Positions 10,191-20,192 of a stretch of 64,000 bases of DNA are shown in pieces. The DNA comes from Flavobacteriaceae bacterium (GTDB lineage: Bacteria > Bacteroidota > Bacteroidia > Flavobacteriales > Flavobacteriaceae), in contig JABDIV010000060.1 of assembly GCA_013003555.1 (NCBI GenBank), forward strand, positions 62,001 to 126,000, read 5' to 3'. Positions within the stretch are counted from its first letter, which is position 1. Every line of letters starts with the position of its first letter. Below the pieces are notes generated by a model. It searched no databases. It was not told the origin of the DNA and worked only from the letters and a program-made list of their open reading frames with translations. The translations under genes were made by a program, and so were the position numbers.

Positions 10191-11195
10191 ATGGAGAAAG
10201 GCCTTAGAGATACTATGCGACAACCACGTGTGAACATTGTTATTGTTAATTATAACAGTTATTCTTATACAGCAGCTTGCCTCTCAAGTCTTTTTAAATC
10301 CACTTATGATAATTACAGGATTTTAATTGTTGATAACCATTCCTCTGATAACAGTATTGAAGAATTGAGTGCATGGCTGGATGAACAAAATCTAAATTAT
10401 GGGATCTGTAAGCCTGAAGAACATGAAGTAACCAAACAAATTGAGAAGCCAGAGGTTAGGGTCATTCTAATACGAAACAATAGAAATTCAGGATTCGGCG
10501 CTGGCAATAATCGAGCTTTAAAACCATTAATAAAATCCAGTTCAGAAGATTACATTTGGCTACTTAACCCGGATACAGAGGTTGAACCCGAGGTGATGAA
10601 TGATCTCGTATTGGCCACAGGGAATGGAGAGAAAATCATTACGGGAAACTCCATCTATGAGTTTATAAATCGCGATAAAATTATTTATTGTGGGGGATTT
10701 AAAGTGCATAAGAATTATCATGGCATGACCGACATTGTTGATCCAAAGGCGATTGGCCATATAGATGCTATAGCAGGAGCGTCATTATTTACACCTGCAA
10801 CTACATTTATTGATTTGGGATTATTTCCAGAGCATTATTTTATGTATTGGGAGGAGACCGATTTTTGTACCCTCGCAAAAAAAAAGGGATATACCTTTAA
10901 AATTAATCATAGATCCAAAATATACGATCACGTAGGTGCCACAGCAAAGGGAAATTTTCTTAGGGAATATTTATATCTTTTAAACGGTTTGCGGTATCAT
11001 AAAAAATACAACTACTGGCGCATACCGTTTATTCTACTTTCAACTTCAATCAAATTATTGAAAGCCATGCTTATTGAGGACAAAATTAAACGCAAAGCAC
11101 TATATTATGCACATGTCGATTTTTTCAAGCTAATTTGGAATGGAAATATAAATATTAAAAACAGGTTGAATCAAAATCGAATAGATGCGAACTAA
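10191..11195 (+). CDS. Glycosyltransferase family 2, rhamnosyltransferase-like
   Basis: A 334-residue GT-A glycosyltransferase. VNIVIVNYNSYSYTAACL opens the nucleotide-sugar domain, ILIVDNHSSDNS follows, the DxD-type motif is LNPDTEVEP, and YFMYWEETDFC is the usual C-terminal acceptor-side motif of WbbL-like rhamnosyltransferases. Together with the rfb genes this makes dTDP-rhamnose a plausible donor. Codon 1 is ATG 10191, but ATG 10215 gives the more typical start (RQPRVNIVIVNYN). The 95 bases upstream are AT-rich with no clear promoter. It overlaps the deacetylase by 11 bases. Confidence 0.9.
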   Translation: MEKGLRDTMRQPRVNIVIVNYNSYSYTAACLSSLFKSTYDNYRILIVDNHSSDNSIEELSAWLDEQNLNYGICKPEEHEVTKQIEKPEVRVILIRNNRNSGFGAGNNRALKPLIKSSSEDYIWLLNPDTEVEPEVMNDLVLATGNGEKIITGNSIYEFINRDKIIYCGGFKVHKNYHGMTDIVDPKAIGHIDAIAGASLFTPATTFIDLGLFPEHYFMYWEETDFCTLAKKKGYTFKINHRSKIYDHVGATAKGNFLREYLYLLNGLRYHKKYNYWRIPFILLSTSIKLLKAMLIEDKIKRKALYYAHVDFFKLIWNGNINIKNRLNQNRIDAN

Positions 11196-12237
11196 ACGGC
11201 AAACGGTCTTTAAGCTGCTAAAAAAGACCCCAATGAAGTATCCCTTCAAGCCATTTTTCGGGGGAATTGGCAGCATCCTCTTCATGCATAAAGTAGTAGA
11301 AGATAAGACAGATGAACCGAGGATTGAACTGATGAAGGCGAATGAAATAAGTGTTAGATTTTTAGAGGAAATGATCCTTAGCTTGAAAAATCAGTATGAT
11401 CTGATTTCTCTCGACCAAGTGGAGGCGCGTTTAAAAAATCCGGAAGCACATCAGAAAAAATTCATCGTTTTTACATTTGATGATGGCTACAGGGATAATT
11501 TAGCATTGGCCTATCCTATTTTCAAAAAGCATCAGGTTCCGTTTACTATTTATATAACTAATTGCTTCCCAAATAAAACCGCAAAACTTTGGTGGTACAT
11601 GTTGGAAGATATTATTCTGGAAAATCCTTCACTAATAATTAATCAGTCAAAGGCAACGATGAAATTTAAGATTAAGACCTTCATCGAAAAAGAGCGGGCC
11701 TTTATGTCGGTGAGGACATTGTTAATACAAAAATCACTTGCAGAAAGAAATGAAATTCTTTTCCAATTGCAGGAACAATATGATAAAAATCTGAGTGACT
11801 ATATTGAAAATGAGACCCTGAGCTGGGATGATATTAAGGAATTATCTCATGACGAACTGGTGACCATTGGTTGTCATAGCATGAATCATTTAGCTTTAAA
11901 CACCTTGTCCGTTGAAGAAATTAAAAAAGAGGTGCTTCAATCTAAAGAACAGCTTGAAAAAAATATCGGAAAGCCCGTAATTCATTTTGCATATCCATAT
12001 GGAACAAAACATGAAGTAGCCGAACGAGAGATCAATTTGTTTGAGTCGATGAATTGGTTTAATACAGCCACCACAAGCCGTCTGGGTAATATTCAACCCG
12101 GTCATCATTCCGCATTAAATCATCTTCCAAGAATTCAGATTTTAGGCGATGAACAGGATTTAGAAATATTAGACCTTTATCTTTACGGGATGATACCAGC
12201 AATGAAAAACGGATTTAAACCAGTTGTCAAGATTTGA
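11185..12237 (+). CDS. Polysaccharide deacetylase (NodB family), cytoplasmic
   Basis: A 350-residue protein with the NodB metal-dependent deacetylase motifs: FTFDDGY with Asp99-Asp100 and the zinc pair His231/His235 in HSMNHLAL, then FAYPYG. It should remove an N- or O-acetyl group from a sugar. No signal peptide or membrane helix is visible at the N-terminus (many Lys and Pro residues), so it probably works in the cytoplasm, where PAPS is also available. It overlaps the GT2 gene upstream and is followed nine bases later by a sulfotransferase gene, an order that suggests deacetylation followed by sulfation. Confidence 0.9.
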   Translation: MRTKRQTVFKLLKKTPMKYPFKPFFGGIGSILFMHKVVEDKTDEPRIELMKANEISVRFLEEMILSLKNQYDLISLDQVEARLKNPEAHQKKFIVFTFDDGYRDNLALAYPIFKKHQVPFTIYITNCFPNKTAKLWWYMLEDIILENPSLIINQSKATMKFKIKTFIEKERAFMSVRTLLIQKSLAERNEILFQLQEQYDKNLSDYIENETLSWDDIKELSHDELVTIGCHSMNHLALNTLSVEEIKKEVLQSKEQLEKNIGKPVIHFAYPYGTKHEVAEREINLFESMNWFNTATTSRLGNIQPGHHSALNHLPRIQILGDEQDLEILDLYLYGMIPAMKNGFKPVVKI

Positions 12238-12246
12238 AAGTTCTCT

Positions 12247-13107
12247 ATGAATCACCCTAATTTTTTTGTAATTGGAACGCCTAAAGGTGGAACAACTTCA
12301 CTTTTCCATTATTTAGAAGAACATCCTGAAATTTTCATTCCAAAGATCAAAGAACCTCACTATTTTACGCATCAGGAGGTAGCCAAATCTTATTATCGCC
12401 CAAGAATTATAACAAGTCAGAACGAATATTTAGATCTTTATAAAGACGTTACCAATGAAACTGCGATAGGTGATTTGAGTAGTTCATATCTCTATCATTT
12501 CAAGAGCGCCAACAGGATTAAAAATTATAACTCCGAAAGTCGAATTATTGTAGTTTTACGCAACCCTGTTGATCGTGCAATATCTCATTATATGATGGAT
12601 ATTTCTTTGGGTTTTGTTAAGGCGTCATTAATGGATATTATAGATAAAAAGGAGAATTTTTCACAACACTACAATCAATATGTTGAAGTTGGGCAATACA
12701 GTGAGGGACTAGCAGCTTATTACGAGGTGTTCAATGAAAATCGGATTAAAATAATTTTAAGCGATGACCTTTTTCTAAATACAACAGAAACCATGAATGA
12801 ATTATTTGATTTTCTTGAAGTGAAGGATTTACAAAACTTGAAATTTGAAAGGAAGTTTAACCAGTATAAGGAACCCAGATATGATTTCGTCAAACGCTTG
12901 CACAGGAATAAAATAATGGAAAAATTAAAGGATTTAATTTCGCCGGAAATCAAAGATAAATTGAAGGGATTTTTGTTCAGGACTACGGCGATAAAACCAG
13001 AATTTATAGAAGAAAGAGCTGCATTGTTTAACCTTTTGAAAGAAGATATTATTTTTACAGAAAAACTAATAGGAAGAGATCTGTCTGGTTGGAAATCAAA
13101 ACTTTAA
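12247..13107 (+). CDS. PAPS-dependent carbohydrate sulfotransferase (second of two)
   Basis: A 286-residue soluble sulfotransferase. The phosphosulfate-binding loop is TPKGGTTSLFHYLEEHP (11-27) and the 3'-phosphate site is LRNPVDRAISHYMM (104-117). The order and spacing match the protein at 9211-10095 and the heparan-type bacterial and animal enzymes. It follows the deacetylase by nine bases, so N-sulfation of the freed amine is possible, but O-sulfation cannot be excluded from motifs. Its donor would be the PAPS made by CysC, CysD and CysN, and the PAP released would be cleared by the CysQ part of the fusion. Confidence 0.93.
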   Translation: MNHPNFFVIGTPKGGTTSLFHYLEEHPEIFIPKIKEPHYFTHQEVAKSYYRPRIITSQNEYLDLYKDVTNETAIGDLSSSYLYHFKSANRIKNYNSESRIIVVLRNPVDRAISHYMMDISLGFVKASLMDIIDKKENFSQHYNQYVEVGQYSEGLAAYYEVFNENRIKIILSDDLFLNTTETMNELFDFLEVKDLQNLKFERKFNQYKEPRYDFVKRLHRNKIMEKLKDLISPEIKDKLKGFLFRTTAIKPEFIEERAALFNLLKEDIIFTEKLIGRDLSGWKSKL

Positions 13108-13117
13108 ATTATTTCGA

Positions 13118-14212
13118 GTGAAGATTATAATGATTGGCAGGGCAACCCTTTTCACCCATCCAGGTGGAGACACGATGCAATTGGTTAAAACTGCAGAATA
13201 TCTTAATAAACTTGATGATATAGAAGTAGAGGTGTCTTCTGCAGACCAGGAGATTGATTTCAACTCCTATGATTTACTTCATTTATTCAATATTTCAAGG
13301 CCCTCTGATCATCTTGGATTTATCAAGAGATGTCCAAAGCCTTATGTAATTTCTACGGTCTTTGTTGATTTTTCCGAAGCTGAAAAAAATCACTTTCAGT
13401 TTAAGCGACGATTGCTTTATCAATGTTTGAGTGCGAACCAACTTGAATACATCAAAGCGCTTGGGCGGATAATTAAAGGACAAGACAAAATGACTGATTT
13501 CAGGTATTTATTAAAGGGACACCGACGTTCAATTCGCTTTATTCTAAAAAAGGCGGATATGCTTCTACCTAATTCAAAGAATGAATACCATAGATTGGTT
13601 AAAGCCTATGGTATTAAACAGCGCTATGCTGTTATCCCTAACGCCATCGATCTGAATACGTTTCAAATAAATGAAGGGCAAGTTCCGAACGAATATGAGA
13701 AATTCAACAATGCTGTAATTTCGGTAGGCCAAATAACTCCGGTTAAAAATCAACTCGGGCTGATTAAAGCACTGTCGGGGTCGGAATTCAAAGTTTTCAT
13801 AATAGGATCACCTTCTTCAAATGCACTGGCTTATTTTGAAAGATGCAGAGCTGTGGCTGGAGATAATATTAATTTTGTTTCCCACCTGACACAAGAGGAA
13901 CTAGCATTTGTTTATTTCAAGGCAAAAGTGCATGCTCTAGCAAGCTGGTTTGAAACAACCGGATTAGTATCACTTGAAGCAGCATTCCTGGGTTGTAATA
14001 TTGTGATTTCCAATCGAGGAGATCAGAAGGAATACTTCCGTAATGATGCTTATTATTGCGATCCCGACCATGAAACTACTATCCTGGATGCCGTAAGAGC
14101 CGCCTTTGCTGCGGAATTCAATCAGGCCTTTAAAGCAAGGATAAAAAACGAACATAGCTGGGAAGTTACGGCTCAAAAAACGTATTTTGCGTATAAGCAA
14201 ATAATCGATTAA
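13118..14212 (+). CDS. Glycosyltransferase family 4 (GT-B)
   Basis: A 364-residue GT-B glycosyltransferase starting at GTG 13118 (ATG 13130 is a later option). The first domain begins KIIMIGRATLFTHPGGDTMQ, with the glycine-rich loop. In the second domain VISVGQITPVKNQ is the usual donor-domain opening, and the retaining EX7E site lies in ASWFETTGLVSLEAAFLG. The enzyme would transfer a sugar from a nucleotide donor to the growing lipid-linked unit. The sugar cannot be predicted. Gene spacing is 10 bases from the sulfotransferase and 14 to the next gene. Confidence 0.9.
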   Translation: MKIIMIGRATLFTHPGGDTMQLVKTAEYLNKLDDIEVEVSSADQEIDFNSYDLLHLFNISRPSDHLGFIKRCPKPYVISTVFVDFSEAEKNHFQFKRRLLYQCLSANQLEYIKALGRIIKGQDKMTDFRYLLKGHRRSIRFILKKADMLLPNSKNEYHRLVKAYGIKQRYAVIPNAIDLNTFQINEGQVPNEYEKFNNAVISVGQITPVKNQLGLIKALSGSEFKVFIIGSPSSNALAYFERCRAVAGDNINFVSHLTQEELAFVYFKAKVHALASWFETTGLVSLEAAFLGCNIVISNRGDQKEYFRNDAYYCDPDHETTILDAVRAAFAAEFNQAFKARIKNEHSWEVTAQKTYFAYKQIID

Positions 14213-14226
14213 TCTCATCTAATCCA

Positions 14227-15489
14227 GTGAAATTAAGGGCGGATTTTATATACAAATTGATGCTAACCGTTTTGTTATTCATTCCGGTAGCAATGGGAGC
14301 CCCCGAACTGATTATTCTATATGCTCTTTTTATATCGATTTTCGCCTTCTTTGATGTTGGTTTAAAATTATCAGGAAAGGCTTTAAATGCCATTTTTCCA
14401 TTGGTCATCATCTTCTTTGAAGGCCTTATAATCAGTTTGTTTTATAAGAACTCCATGTATGATTTTGCCAAGGACTTATTCTTTTTCCTCAAACCGATAC
14501 TATTTATATTCCTCGGATATTATCTGGTTACCAGAATAAAGGACAAAGATTTCATTTTCAAACTGATAATAAATTTAGCGTTGCTTTTCGCACTTTGGCA
14601 TATACTCACCATTCTGACCTATGTTTGGGATAATCCATTCAATATAAACAAGATAAGATTTTTTGGTGGTAAGGCTAACTATATCGAATTAATGGCATTG
14701 ATTCTCCTATTGATCAGGAACCGACAAATATTAACTGGAATCACCATTAAAAGAGTCCGTCTAGTGAAGATGATCATACTTATCTCTTGTATTCTTTATT
14801 TTTCAAGAACTATGATAATCGGCTTTATCCTATTGTATTTCTCATATATAGGATATTTTAAGATCTCTAAAAAGGGAGTTTCATATATTTTTAGCTTCAT
14901 CACCCTTGTTGGCATGCTCTATCTCGTATTGAGCTTTATAGACATTGATCGTGATAGTACAGGAATTATCGGATTCCTTTATAAGATTAAGATTGCACCT
15001 TCGGAAATTTTCACCACAGATATTGACCTAGACACTCACTCTTTTCTCTGGGACCATTGGCGTGGTTATGAAGCCGCAAAGGCTTTTGAACAATTGGGCG
15101 ACACGCCCTATAATGTTGGATTTGTATTCGGAAAGGGATTTGGCGCCCTTGTGGATCTTGGGTTTTTAGCACCATTAAGTGAAACAGGCGAACAATTTAT
15201 TCCGACACTTCATAATGGTTATGCTTATATTATATTCAAAACAGGTTTTTTTGGCCTATTTTTCTTTCTGCTGTTTTTAATTTATGTCTATTTCCAGGCC
15301 TACTCGAAAAGCGGAGTGTTAAGAGTTAGAGCAATATCAAATTTAATTGGTGGGATAGCTTTATTTTATGCATTCACGGCGCTAATTATCGGTGGTATTT
15401 ATAATCATGGTGACATTATTACAGTACTATTGGGCGCTATGTTTGCCCTGAAACATTTTTTCGTCTTTAAACTGTATAAATCAACATGA
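14227..15489 (+). CDS. Polymerase/ligase-like integral membrane protein (Wzy or WaaL type), copy 1
   Basis: A 420-residue protein with 10 to 12 hydrophobic segments starting at GTG 14227. A larger polar loop lies at about residues 255-330 and is followed by the LHNGYAYIIFKTGFFGLFFF stretch, which is the HNxY...GxxG feature of O-antigen polymerase and ligase proteins. It may polymerise the repeat unit in the periplasm. A second protein of the same type lies at 16558-17823, so one may be a ligase. The stop overlaps the next gene by four bases. Confidence 0.75.
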   Translation: MKLRADFIYKLMLTVLLFIPVAMGAPELIILYALFISIFAFFDVGLKLSGKALNAIFPLVIIFFEGLIISLFYKNSMYDFAKDLFFFLKPILFIFLGYYLVTRIKDKDFIFKLIINLALLFALWHILTILTYVWDNPFNINKIRFFGGKANYIELMALILLLIRNRQILTGITIKRVRLVKMIILISCILYFSRTMIIGFILLYFSYIGYFKISKKGVSYIFSFITLVGMLYLVLSFIDIDRDSTGIIGFLYKIKIAPSEIFTTDIDLDTHSFLWDHWRGYEAAKAFEQLGDTPYNVGFVFGKGFGALVDLGFLAPLSETGEQFIPTLHNGYAYIIFKTGFFGLFFFLLFLIYVYFQAYSKSGVLRVRAISNLIGGIALFYAFTALIIGGIYNHGDIITVLLGAMFALKHFFVFKLYKST

Positions 15490-16583
15490 AAATCGGAATA
15501 TTGGGCACTAGAGGAATTCCGAATCACCATGGAGGATTCGAACAATTTGCAGAATTTTTTGCAGTTTATCTTGTCGAAAAAGGGCATAAAGTGGCAGTTT
15601 ATAATTCGAGCTGTCATCCCTTTCAAGAAAGTAGTTTTCAAGGAGTAGAGATTATCCATTGTTATGATCCGGAGGATCGAATCGGGACGGCAGGTCAATT
15701 CATTTATGATTTTAACTGCATTATGAACTCCAGAAAGCGCAAATTCGACATCTTACTTCAACTAGGCTATACCAGTAGTTCTGTTTGGAGCAATCTTCTG
15801 CCAAAGGGTTCATTGATACTTACCAATATGGATGGACTGGAATGGAAGCGCTCTAAATATTCAAAACCAGTTCGGCGATTTTTAAAATATGCTGAACGAC
15901 AAGCAGTTAAAAAAAGCGATTTTCTTATTGCTGATTCATTAGGTATTCAAGATTACCTATTGTCAACTTATAATGCCCCATCTGAATATATTGCATATGG
16001 TGCAACCTTGTTTGATTCTGCTGATCCTTCAATTATAGCTGATTATGGAGTAGAGAAAGGTAATTATAATATGCTTATAGCTAGGCTTGAGCCAGAAAAC
16101 AATATCGAAGTTATACTCGATGGAGCATTGGCTTCAGAAAACCAAACCCCGTTCCTTGTAGTCGGTAAAAATGATGTCAATTCTTTCGGGAAATATCTTA
16201 CCAACAAGTATAAGAAGACTCACATTAGGTTTTGCGGTGGAATTTATAATCTGAAACATTTGAATAACCTTCGATATTTTTCCAACCTATATTTCCATGG
16301 GCATTCAGTTGGAGGGACTAATCCTTCACTATTAGAGGCTATGGCGTCCAACGCGCTAATTGTAGCTCATGAAAACCCGTTTAATCAATCGGTACTGAAG
16401 GATGGCGCATTTTATTTCCAAACCCCAGAACAGATCGGATTCTTTATCGATAATGTAAATAAAGAGGACCACATGGAAAAACTCAAAAGAAGTAAACATA
16501 TAATAGCCAATCATTTTAACTGGAATTTAATCAATAACAAGTATCTCGAATTCTTTAATGAGTGTATTACAGAACATAGATAA
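15486..16583 (+). CDS. Glycosyltransferase family 4 with DUF1972 N-terminal domain
   Basis: A 365-residue glycosyltransferase beginning KIGILGTRGIPNHHGGFEQF, the hallmark of the DUF1972 domain (about 1-180) that forms the acceptor half of a group of rhamnosyl- and related transferases. The donor half contains HSVGGTNPSLLEAMAS, the EX7E-type site with Gly-Gly before it. Rhamnose transfer is plausible given the locus, but is not shown by the motif. The 26-base overlap with the next gene suggests coupled translation. Confidence 0.9.
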   Translation: MKIGILGTRGIPNHHGGFEQFAEFFAVYLVEKGHKVAVYNSSCHPFQESSFQGVEIIHCYDPEDRIGTAGQFIYDFNCIMNSRKRKFDILLQLGYTSSSVWSNLLPKGSLILTNMDGLEWKRSKYSKPVRRFLKYAERQAVKKSDFLIADSLGIQDYLLSTYNAPSEYIAYGATLFDSADPSIIADYGVEKGNYNMLIARLEPENNIEVILDGALASENQTPFLVVGKNDVNSFGKYLTNKYKKTHIRFCGGIYNLKHLNNLRYFSNLYFHGHSVGGTNPSLLEAMASNALIVAHENPFNQSVLKDGAFYFQTPEQIGFFIDNVNKEDHMEKLKRSKHIIANHFNWNLINNKYLEFFNECITEHR

Positions 16584-17823
16584 ACTGATAAGTAATTCAT
16601 GGTTTTTCCCATCGGGAATAGCTGTGGTCTTATCTACCCTTTACATTGGATATGCGCCTACCAGCATTGGACTTGGAGCCTTGGGATTCTTCATATTGTG
16701 GTATAGGCTCAGACTTGATAAAAACATAAATTTTCATTTTGCCTTAGTTTTACCATTTTTGATATATGGACTAATGCTAATCAGTTATTTCTGGAGTATT
16801 GATCAGCCGCTTTCATTAAAAGGTTTAGGGCGACTATCAAATTTTGTCATTATTCCTGCTATGTTTATCCTAATGCCCAGATTTGATGTTAAAGCCACTA
16901 ACAGGGTATTGATGTTATTCACCTACTCCAATTGTGCCTTCGCTGTTGTTTTTCTAATAATTGCTGTTTTACGGTTCATAAAATCAAATGACACTGCGGT
17001 CTTTGCGTATCATGAATTGGTAAGTGGATTAGAACTCAATGCCATTTATGTGTCTATCTTTTTTCTTAGCAGCTATTTTTATTTGCTTAACAAAAAGGGA
17101 AAATCCATTCTAGATAAAGTTGCTGTTCCATTTTTAGCTGTGGTAATCATTCTATTGTCTTCCAAAATGGCACTAATAATATTGACCTTGGGCACACTCA
17201 TTTATTTCTTTGGTTTCAAGGGATGGGGCTTCCTTAGGAATTTGAAAATCTTAATTTTAGTGCTGGCGAGCCTTGTGGCCGTTGTTTTTATATCAAGGCA
17301 AATGACTAATCGCTTTTTAGAGGAGAAAAGATCCAATATTGAGGAGATCTTGAAGAAAAAGCAATTCGGAAGGATTTATCTCTGGACGGGGACAACAATT
17401 AGAGTATTTCACCTCAGGCTACTTAAGGAACAAATGGAAGATGATAAAATCTTTTGGAATGGATATGGGGTTTTTGCTTCTCGGATAGATCTTAAAGAAC
17501 GACACAAAAAGTATGATACCTACAAAGGGTTTCATGATTACAATTACCATAATCAATATGCACAAATAATGGCTGAACTCGGGATAGCCGGCCTCCTATT
17601 TTTAATCGGGATGTTGATTCTGATGGCTCGATCCGGTATTGCTAGGAGCGATTATTTTACCCTGGTTTTTGCTTTGATGATGATTTTTATTTTTACTTCG
17701 GAGTCCTTTCTTTGGGTACAAAGAGGCCTTGTATTTTTCATGATCTTCTATGGGCTGCTTGCAAGATTAGACATAGCGCCAAAAAAGACGACCTTCAAGG
17801 CTAAGAATCTGCTAAAATCTTAA
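16558..17823 (+). CDS. Polymerase/ligase-like integral membrane protein (Wzy or WaaL type), copy 2
   Basis: A 421-residue membrane protein with at least ten hydrophobic segments. The periplasmic loop before the last helices reads YHNQYAQIMAELGIAGLLF, the most typical form of the O-antigen ligase/polymerase family signature. Being two such genes in one locus, one could polymerise repeat units and the other could attach the chain, or each could act on a different polymer. The ATG at 16558 lies inside the 3' end of the DUF1972 transferase gene. I cannot tell Wzy from WaaL by eye. Confidence 0.82.
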   Translation: MSVLQNIDKLISNSWFFPSGIAVVLSTLYIGYAPTSIGLGALGFFILWYRLRLDKNINFHFALVLPFLIYGLMLISYFWSIDQPLSLKGLGRLSNFVIIPAMFILMPRFDVKATNRVLMLFTYSNCAFAVVFLIIAVLRFIKSNDTAVFAYHELVSGLELNAIYVSIFFLSSYFYLLNKKGKSILDKVAVPFLAVVIILLSSKMALIILTLGTLIYFFGFKGWGFLRNLKILILVLASLVAVVFISRQMTNRFLEEKRSNIEEILKKKQFGRIYLWTGTTIRVFHLRLLKEQMEDDKIFWNGYGVFASRIDLKERHKKYDTYKGFHDYNYHNQYAQIMAELGIAGLLFLIGMLILMARSGIARSDYFTLVFALMMIFIFTSESFLWVQRGLVFFMIFYGLLARLDIAPKKTTFKAKNLLKS

Positions 17824-17890
17824 TATGTTTACCCTTTGAAACAGAGTGTTACAATTCGAACCGAATGTATCATACTTTAATCTTTTTGAT

Positions 17891-19201
17891 ATGAAAATAA
17901 CCGTAGTTGGTACAGGATATGTCGGCCTTGTGACAGGCACTTGTTTGGCAGAGACAGGTAATGATGTTCTTTGCATTGATATCGATCAGGAAAAGGTTAA
18001 CATTATGAAGTTGGGAGAAGTCCCGATTTATGAACCTCATCTTGATATCCTGTTCGAAAGGAACATAAAAGCAAACCGTCTTAACTTTTCTACATCTTTA
18101 AAGGATGGGCTCGATCATGGCTCAATTGTATTCTTGGCCTTACCAACTCCGGAAGATGAAGATGGCTCAGCCGATTTATCCTATGTGCTTGGGGTGGCAA
18201 ATGATATTGGTGAAATGCTTTCTGACTACAAAGTTATAGTAGATAAAAGTACTGTGCCGGTTGGGACAGCTGAAAAGGTTAGTGAGGCAATTGCCTCGAA
18301 AACGGATGTGGAATTCGATGTTGTATCTAATCCCGAATTTTTGAGGGAAGGCTTTGCTGTTGATGATTTTCTGAAGCCAGAACGCATTATTGTTGGGTCG
18401 ACCTCTAAAAGGGCAATCGAACTCATGAAAAAACTTTACAGGCCATTTGTTCGATCGGGAAATCCAATTATAATTATGGACGAACGTTCAGCAGAATTGA
18501 CAAAATATGCCGCCAACGCCTTCCTGGCTACAAAGATTACCTTCATGAATGAAATTGCCAATTACTGTGAAAAGGTGGGTGCTGATGTTGATAAGGTGCG
18601 CGCGGGCATGGGAACGGATTCGAGAATTGGCAAGCGGTTTTTGTTTCCCGGAATTGGTTATGGAGGATCTTGTTTCCCAAAAGATGTGAAAGCGCTTCAT
18701 AAATCGGGAAAAGATGTTGGCTATCATTTCAACATCCTCGATTCGGTAATCGATGTGAATAATAATCAAAAGCGAATTCTAATTCCCAGAATAAAAGACT
18801 ATTTTAAAAACGATTTAAACGGGAAAACCATCGCGGTTTGGGGCCTAGCCTTTAAACCTGAGACCGATGATATTAGAGAAGCACCAGCCTTGTATATGAT
18901 TCAAGATCTTATTGAATTAGGCGCCAATATTAAGGTTTTCGATCCTGAAGCCATGGATAATGTCAGATATAAATTTGGAGATACTCTCGAATACTCCTCA
19001 TCGATGTATAAGGTAGCAGAAGGAGCTGATTCTCTGATAATTTGTACCGAATGGAGTATATTCAGAACACCTGATTTTCAAAAATTGAAATCATGTTTAA
19101 AATCGGCTGTTATTTTTGACGGTAGAAACCTATATGATTTAGAGGAAATGGAAAAGGAAGGATTTTATTACAGTTCAATAGGCCGAAAACTAATTAAATA
19201 A
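17891..19201 (+). CDS. ugd: UDP-glucose 6-dehydrogenase
   Basis: The enzyme oxidises UDP-glucose to UDP-glucuronate with two NAD. I start at ATG 17891 because [15 protein letters not shown], the NAD-binding Rossmann motif, follows directly; the frame is open to a GTG at 17846, but those 15 residues fit no family member. From 17891 the protein has 436 residues, the usual length. The catalytic Cys261 lies in [14 protein letters not shown], and [15 protein letters not shown] is the C-terminal signature. UDP-glucuronate feeds the next gene, two bases downstream. A GDP-mannose dehydrogenase is the nearest alternative but fits less well. Confidence 0.93.
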   Translation: MKITVVGTGYVGLVTGTCLAETGNDVLCIDIDQEKVNIMKLGEVPIYEPHLDILFERNIKANRLNFSTSLKDGLDHGSIVFLALPTPEDEDGSADLSYVLGVANDIGEMLSDYKVIVDKSTVPVGTAEKVSEAIASKTDVEFDVVSNPEFLREGFAVDDFLKPERIIVGSTSKRAIELMKKLYRPFVRSGNPIIIMDERSAELTKYAANAFLATKITFMNEIANYCEKVGADVDKVRAGMGTDSRIGKRFLFPGIGYGGSCFPKDVKALHKSGKDVGYHFNILDSVIDVNNNQKRILIPRIKDYFKNDLNGKTIAVWGLAFKPETDDIREAPALYMIQDLIELGANIKVFDPEAMDNVRYKFGDTLEYSSSMYKVAEGADSLIICTEWSIFRTPDFQKLKSCLKSAVIFDGRNLYDLEEMEKEGFYYSSIGRKLIK

Positions 19202-19202
19202 A

Positions 19203-20192
19203 ATGGCTAAACGAATTCTTATTACAGGAGCAGCAGGATTCTTAGGATCCCACCTTTGTGATCGATTTGTAAACGAAGGTTTTCATGTTATTGGGATGGA
19301 TAATTTCATAACCGGAGACGAGATAAATATTGAACATCTTGTGGGTTTACCAAACTTCGAATTTATTAAACATGATGTTACCGAATTCGTTAAGATAGAG
19401 GGCGACCTTCATTACATTCTTCATTTTGCCTCACCGGCAAGTCCAATTGACTATCTTAAAATCCCGATTCAAACATTAAAGGTTGGCTCACTGGGGACTC
19501 ATAATCTTCTCGGACTGGCTAAAGCAAAAGATGCACGCATTTTAATCGCGTCGACCTCCGAGGTTTATGGGGATCCATTAGTGCACCCACAAACGGAGGA
19601 TTATTATGGAAATGTAAATACCATTGGACCAAGAGGGGTTTACGATGAAGCAAAGCGCTTTCAGGAATCTATCACTATGGCATATCACAGGTTCCACGGA
19701 CTGGAAACAAGAATTGCACGAATTTTCAATACCTATGGACCAAGAATGAGGTTAAATGATGGTAGAGTAATTCCGGCCTTTATGGGTCAGGCATTGCGCG
19801 GTGAAAATTTGACAGTTTTTGGAGATGGAAGCCAAACAAGATCTTTTTGTTATGTTGATGATGAGGTTGAAGGTATATACAGATTGCTATTCAGCGATTA
19901 TGTTTACCCGGTAAATATTGGCAATCCGGATGAGATTTCTATCCTAGATTTCGCGAAGGAGATCATAAGTATGACAAATACAGATCAGAAGATCATATTT
20001 AAAGACTTACCAGTTAACGACCCGATTCAAAGACAGCCTGACATTACTTTAGCCAAAAAATTATTAGATTGGGAACCAAAGATTGGTCGAACTGAAGGCA
20101 TGAGAATTACATTTAATTATTTTAAATCCCTTCCAAGGGAAAGGTTATATAAAAAAGAACATAAAGATTTTTCAACGCATATAAAGCGCTAG
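19203..20192 (+). CDS. uxs: UDP-glucuronate decarboxylase (UDP-xylose synthase)
   Basis: A 329-residue short-chain epimerase/dehydratase family enzyme that decarboxylates UDP-glucuronate to UDP-xylose. NAD binding: [12 protein letters not shown] at 7-18. The UXS-type sequence [11 protein letters not shown] at 74-84 distinguishes it from plain epimerases. The catalytic set is Thr/Ser118-120, Tyr147 and Lys151 (GVYDEAKR), and [14 protein letters not shown] and [12 protein letters not shown] are also family features. Being immediately behind ugd it supplies UDP-xylose, and possibly part of the UDP-glucuronate is left for direct use. Confidence 0.92.
   Translation: MAKRILITGAAGFLGSHLCDRFVNEGFHVIGMDNFITGDEINIEHLVGLPNFEFIKHDVTEFVKIEGDLHYILHFASPASPIDYLKIPIQTLKVGSLGTHNLLGLAKAKDARILIASTSEVYGDPLVHPQTEDYYGNVNTIGPRGVYDEAKRFQESITMAYHRFHGLETRIARIFNTYGPRMRLNDGRVIPAFMGQALRGENLTVFGDGSQTRSFCYVDDEVEGIYRLLFSDYVYPVNIGNPDEISILDFAKEIISMTNTDQKIIFKDLPVNDPIQRQPDITLAKKLLDWEPKIGRTEGMRITFNYFKSLPRERLYKKEHKDFSTHIKR

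Noticed and set aside
17846-17890. GTG 17846 as start of ugd
   Set aside because: It adds 15 residues before the NAD-binding strand that the family does not have; ATG 17891 gives the standard beginning.
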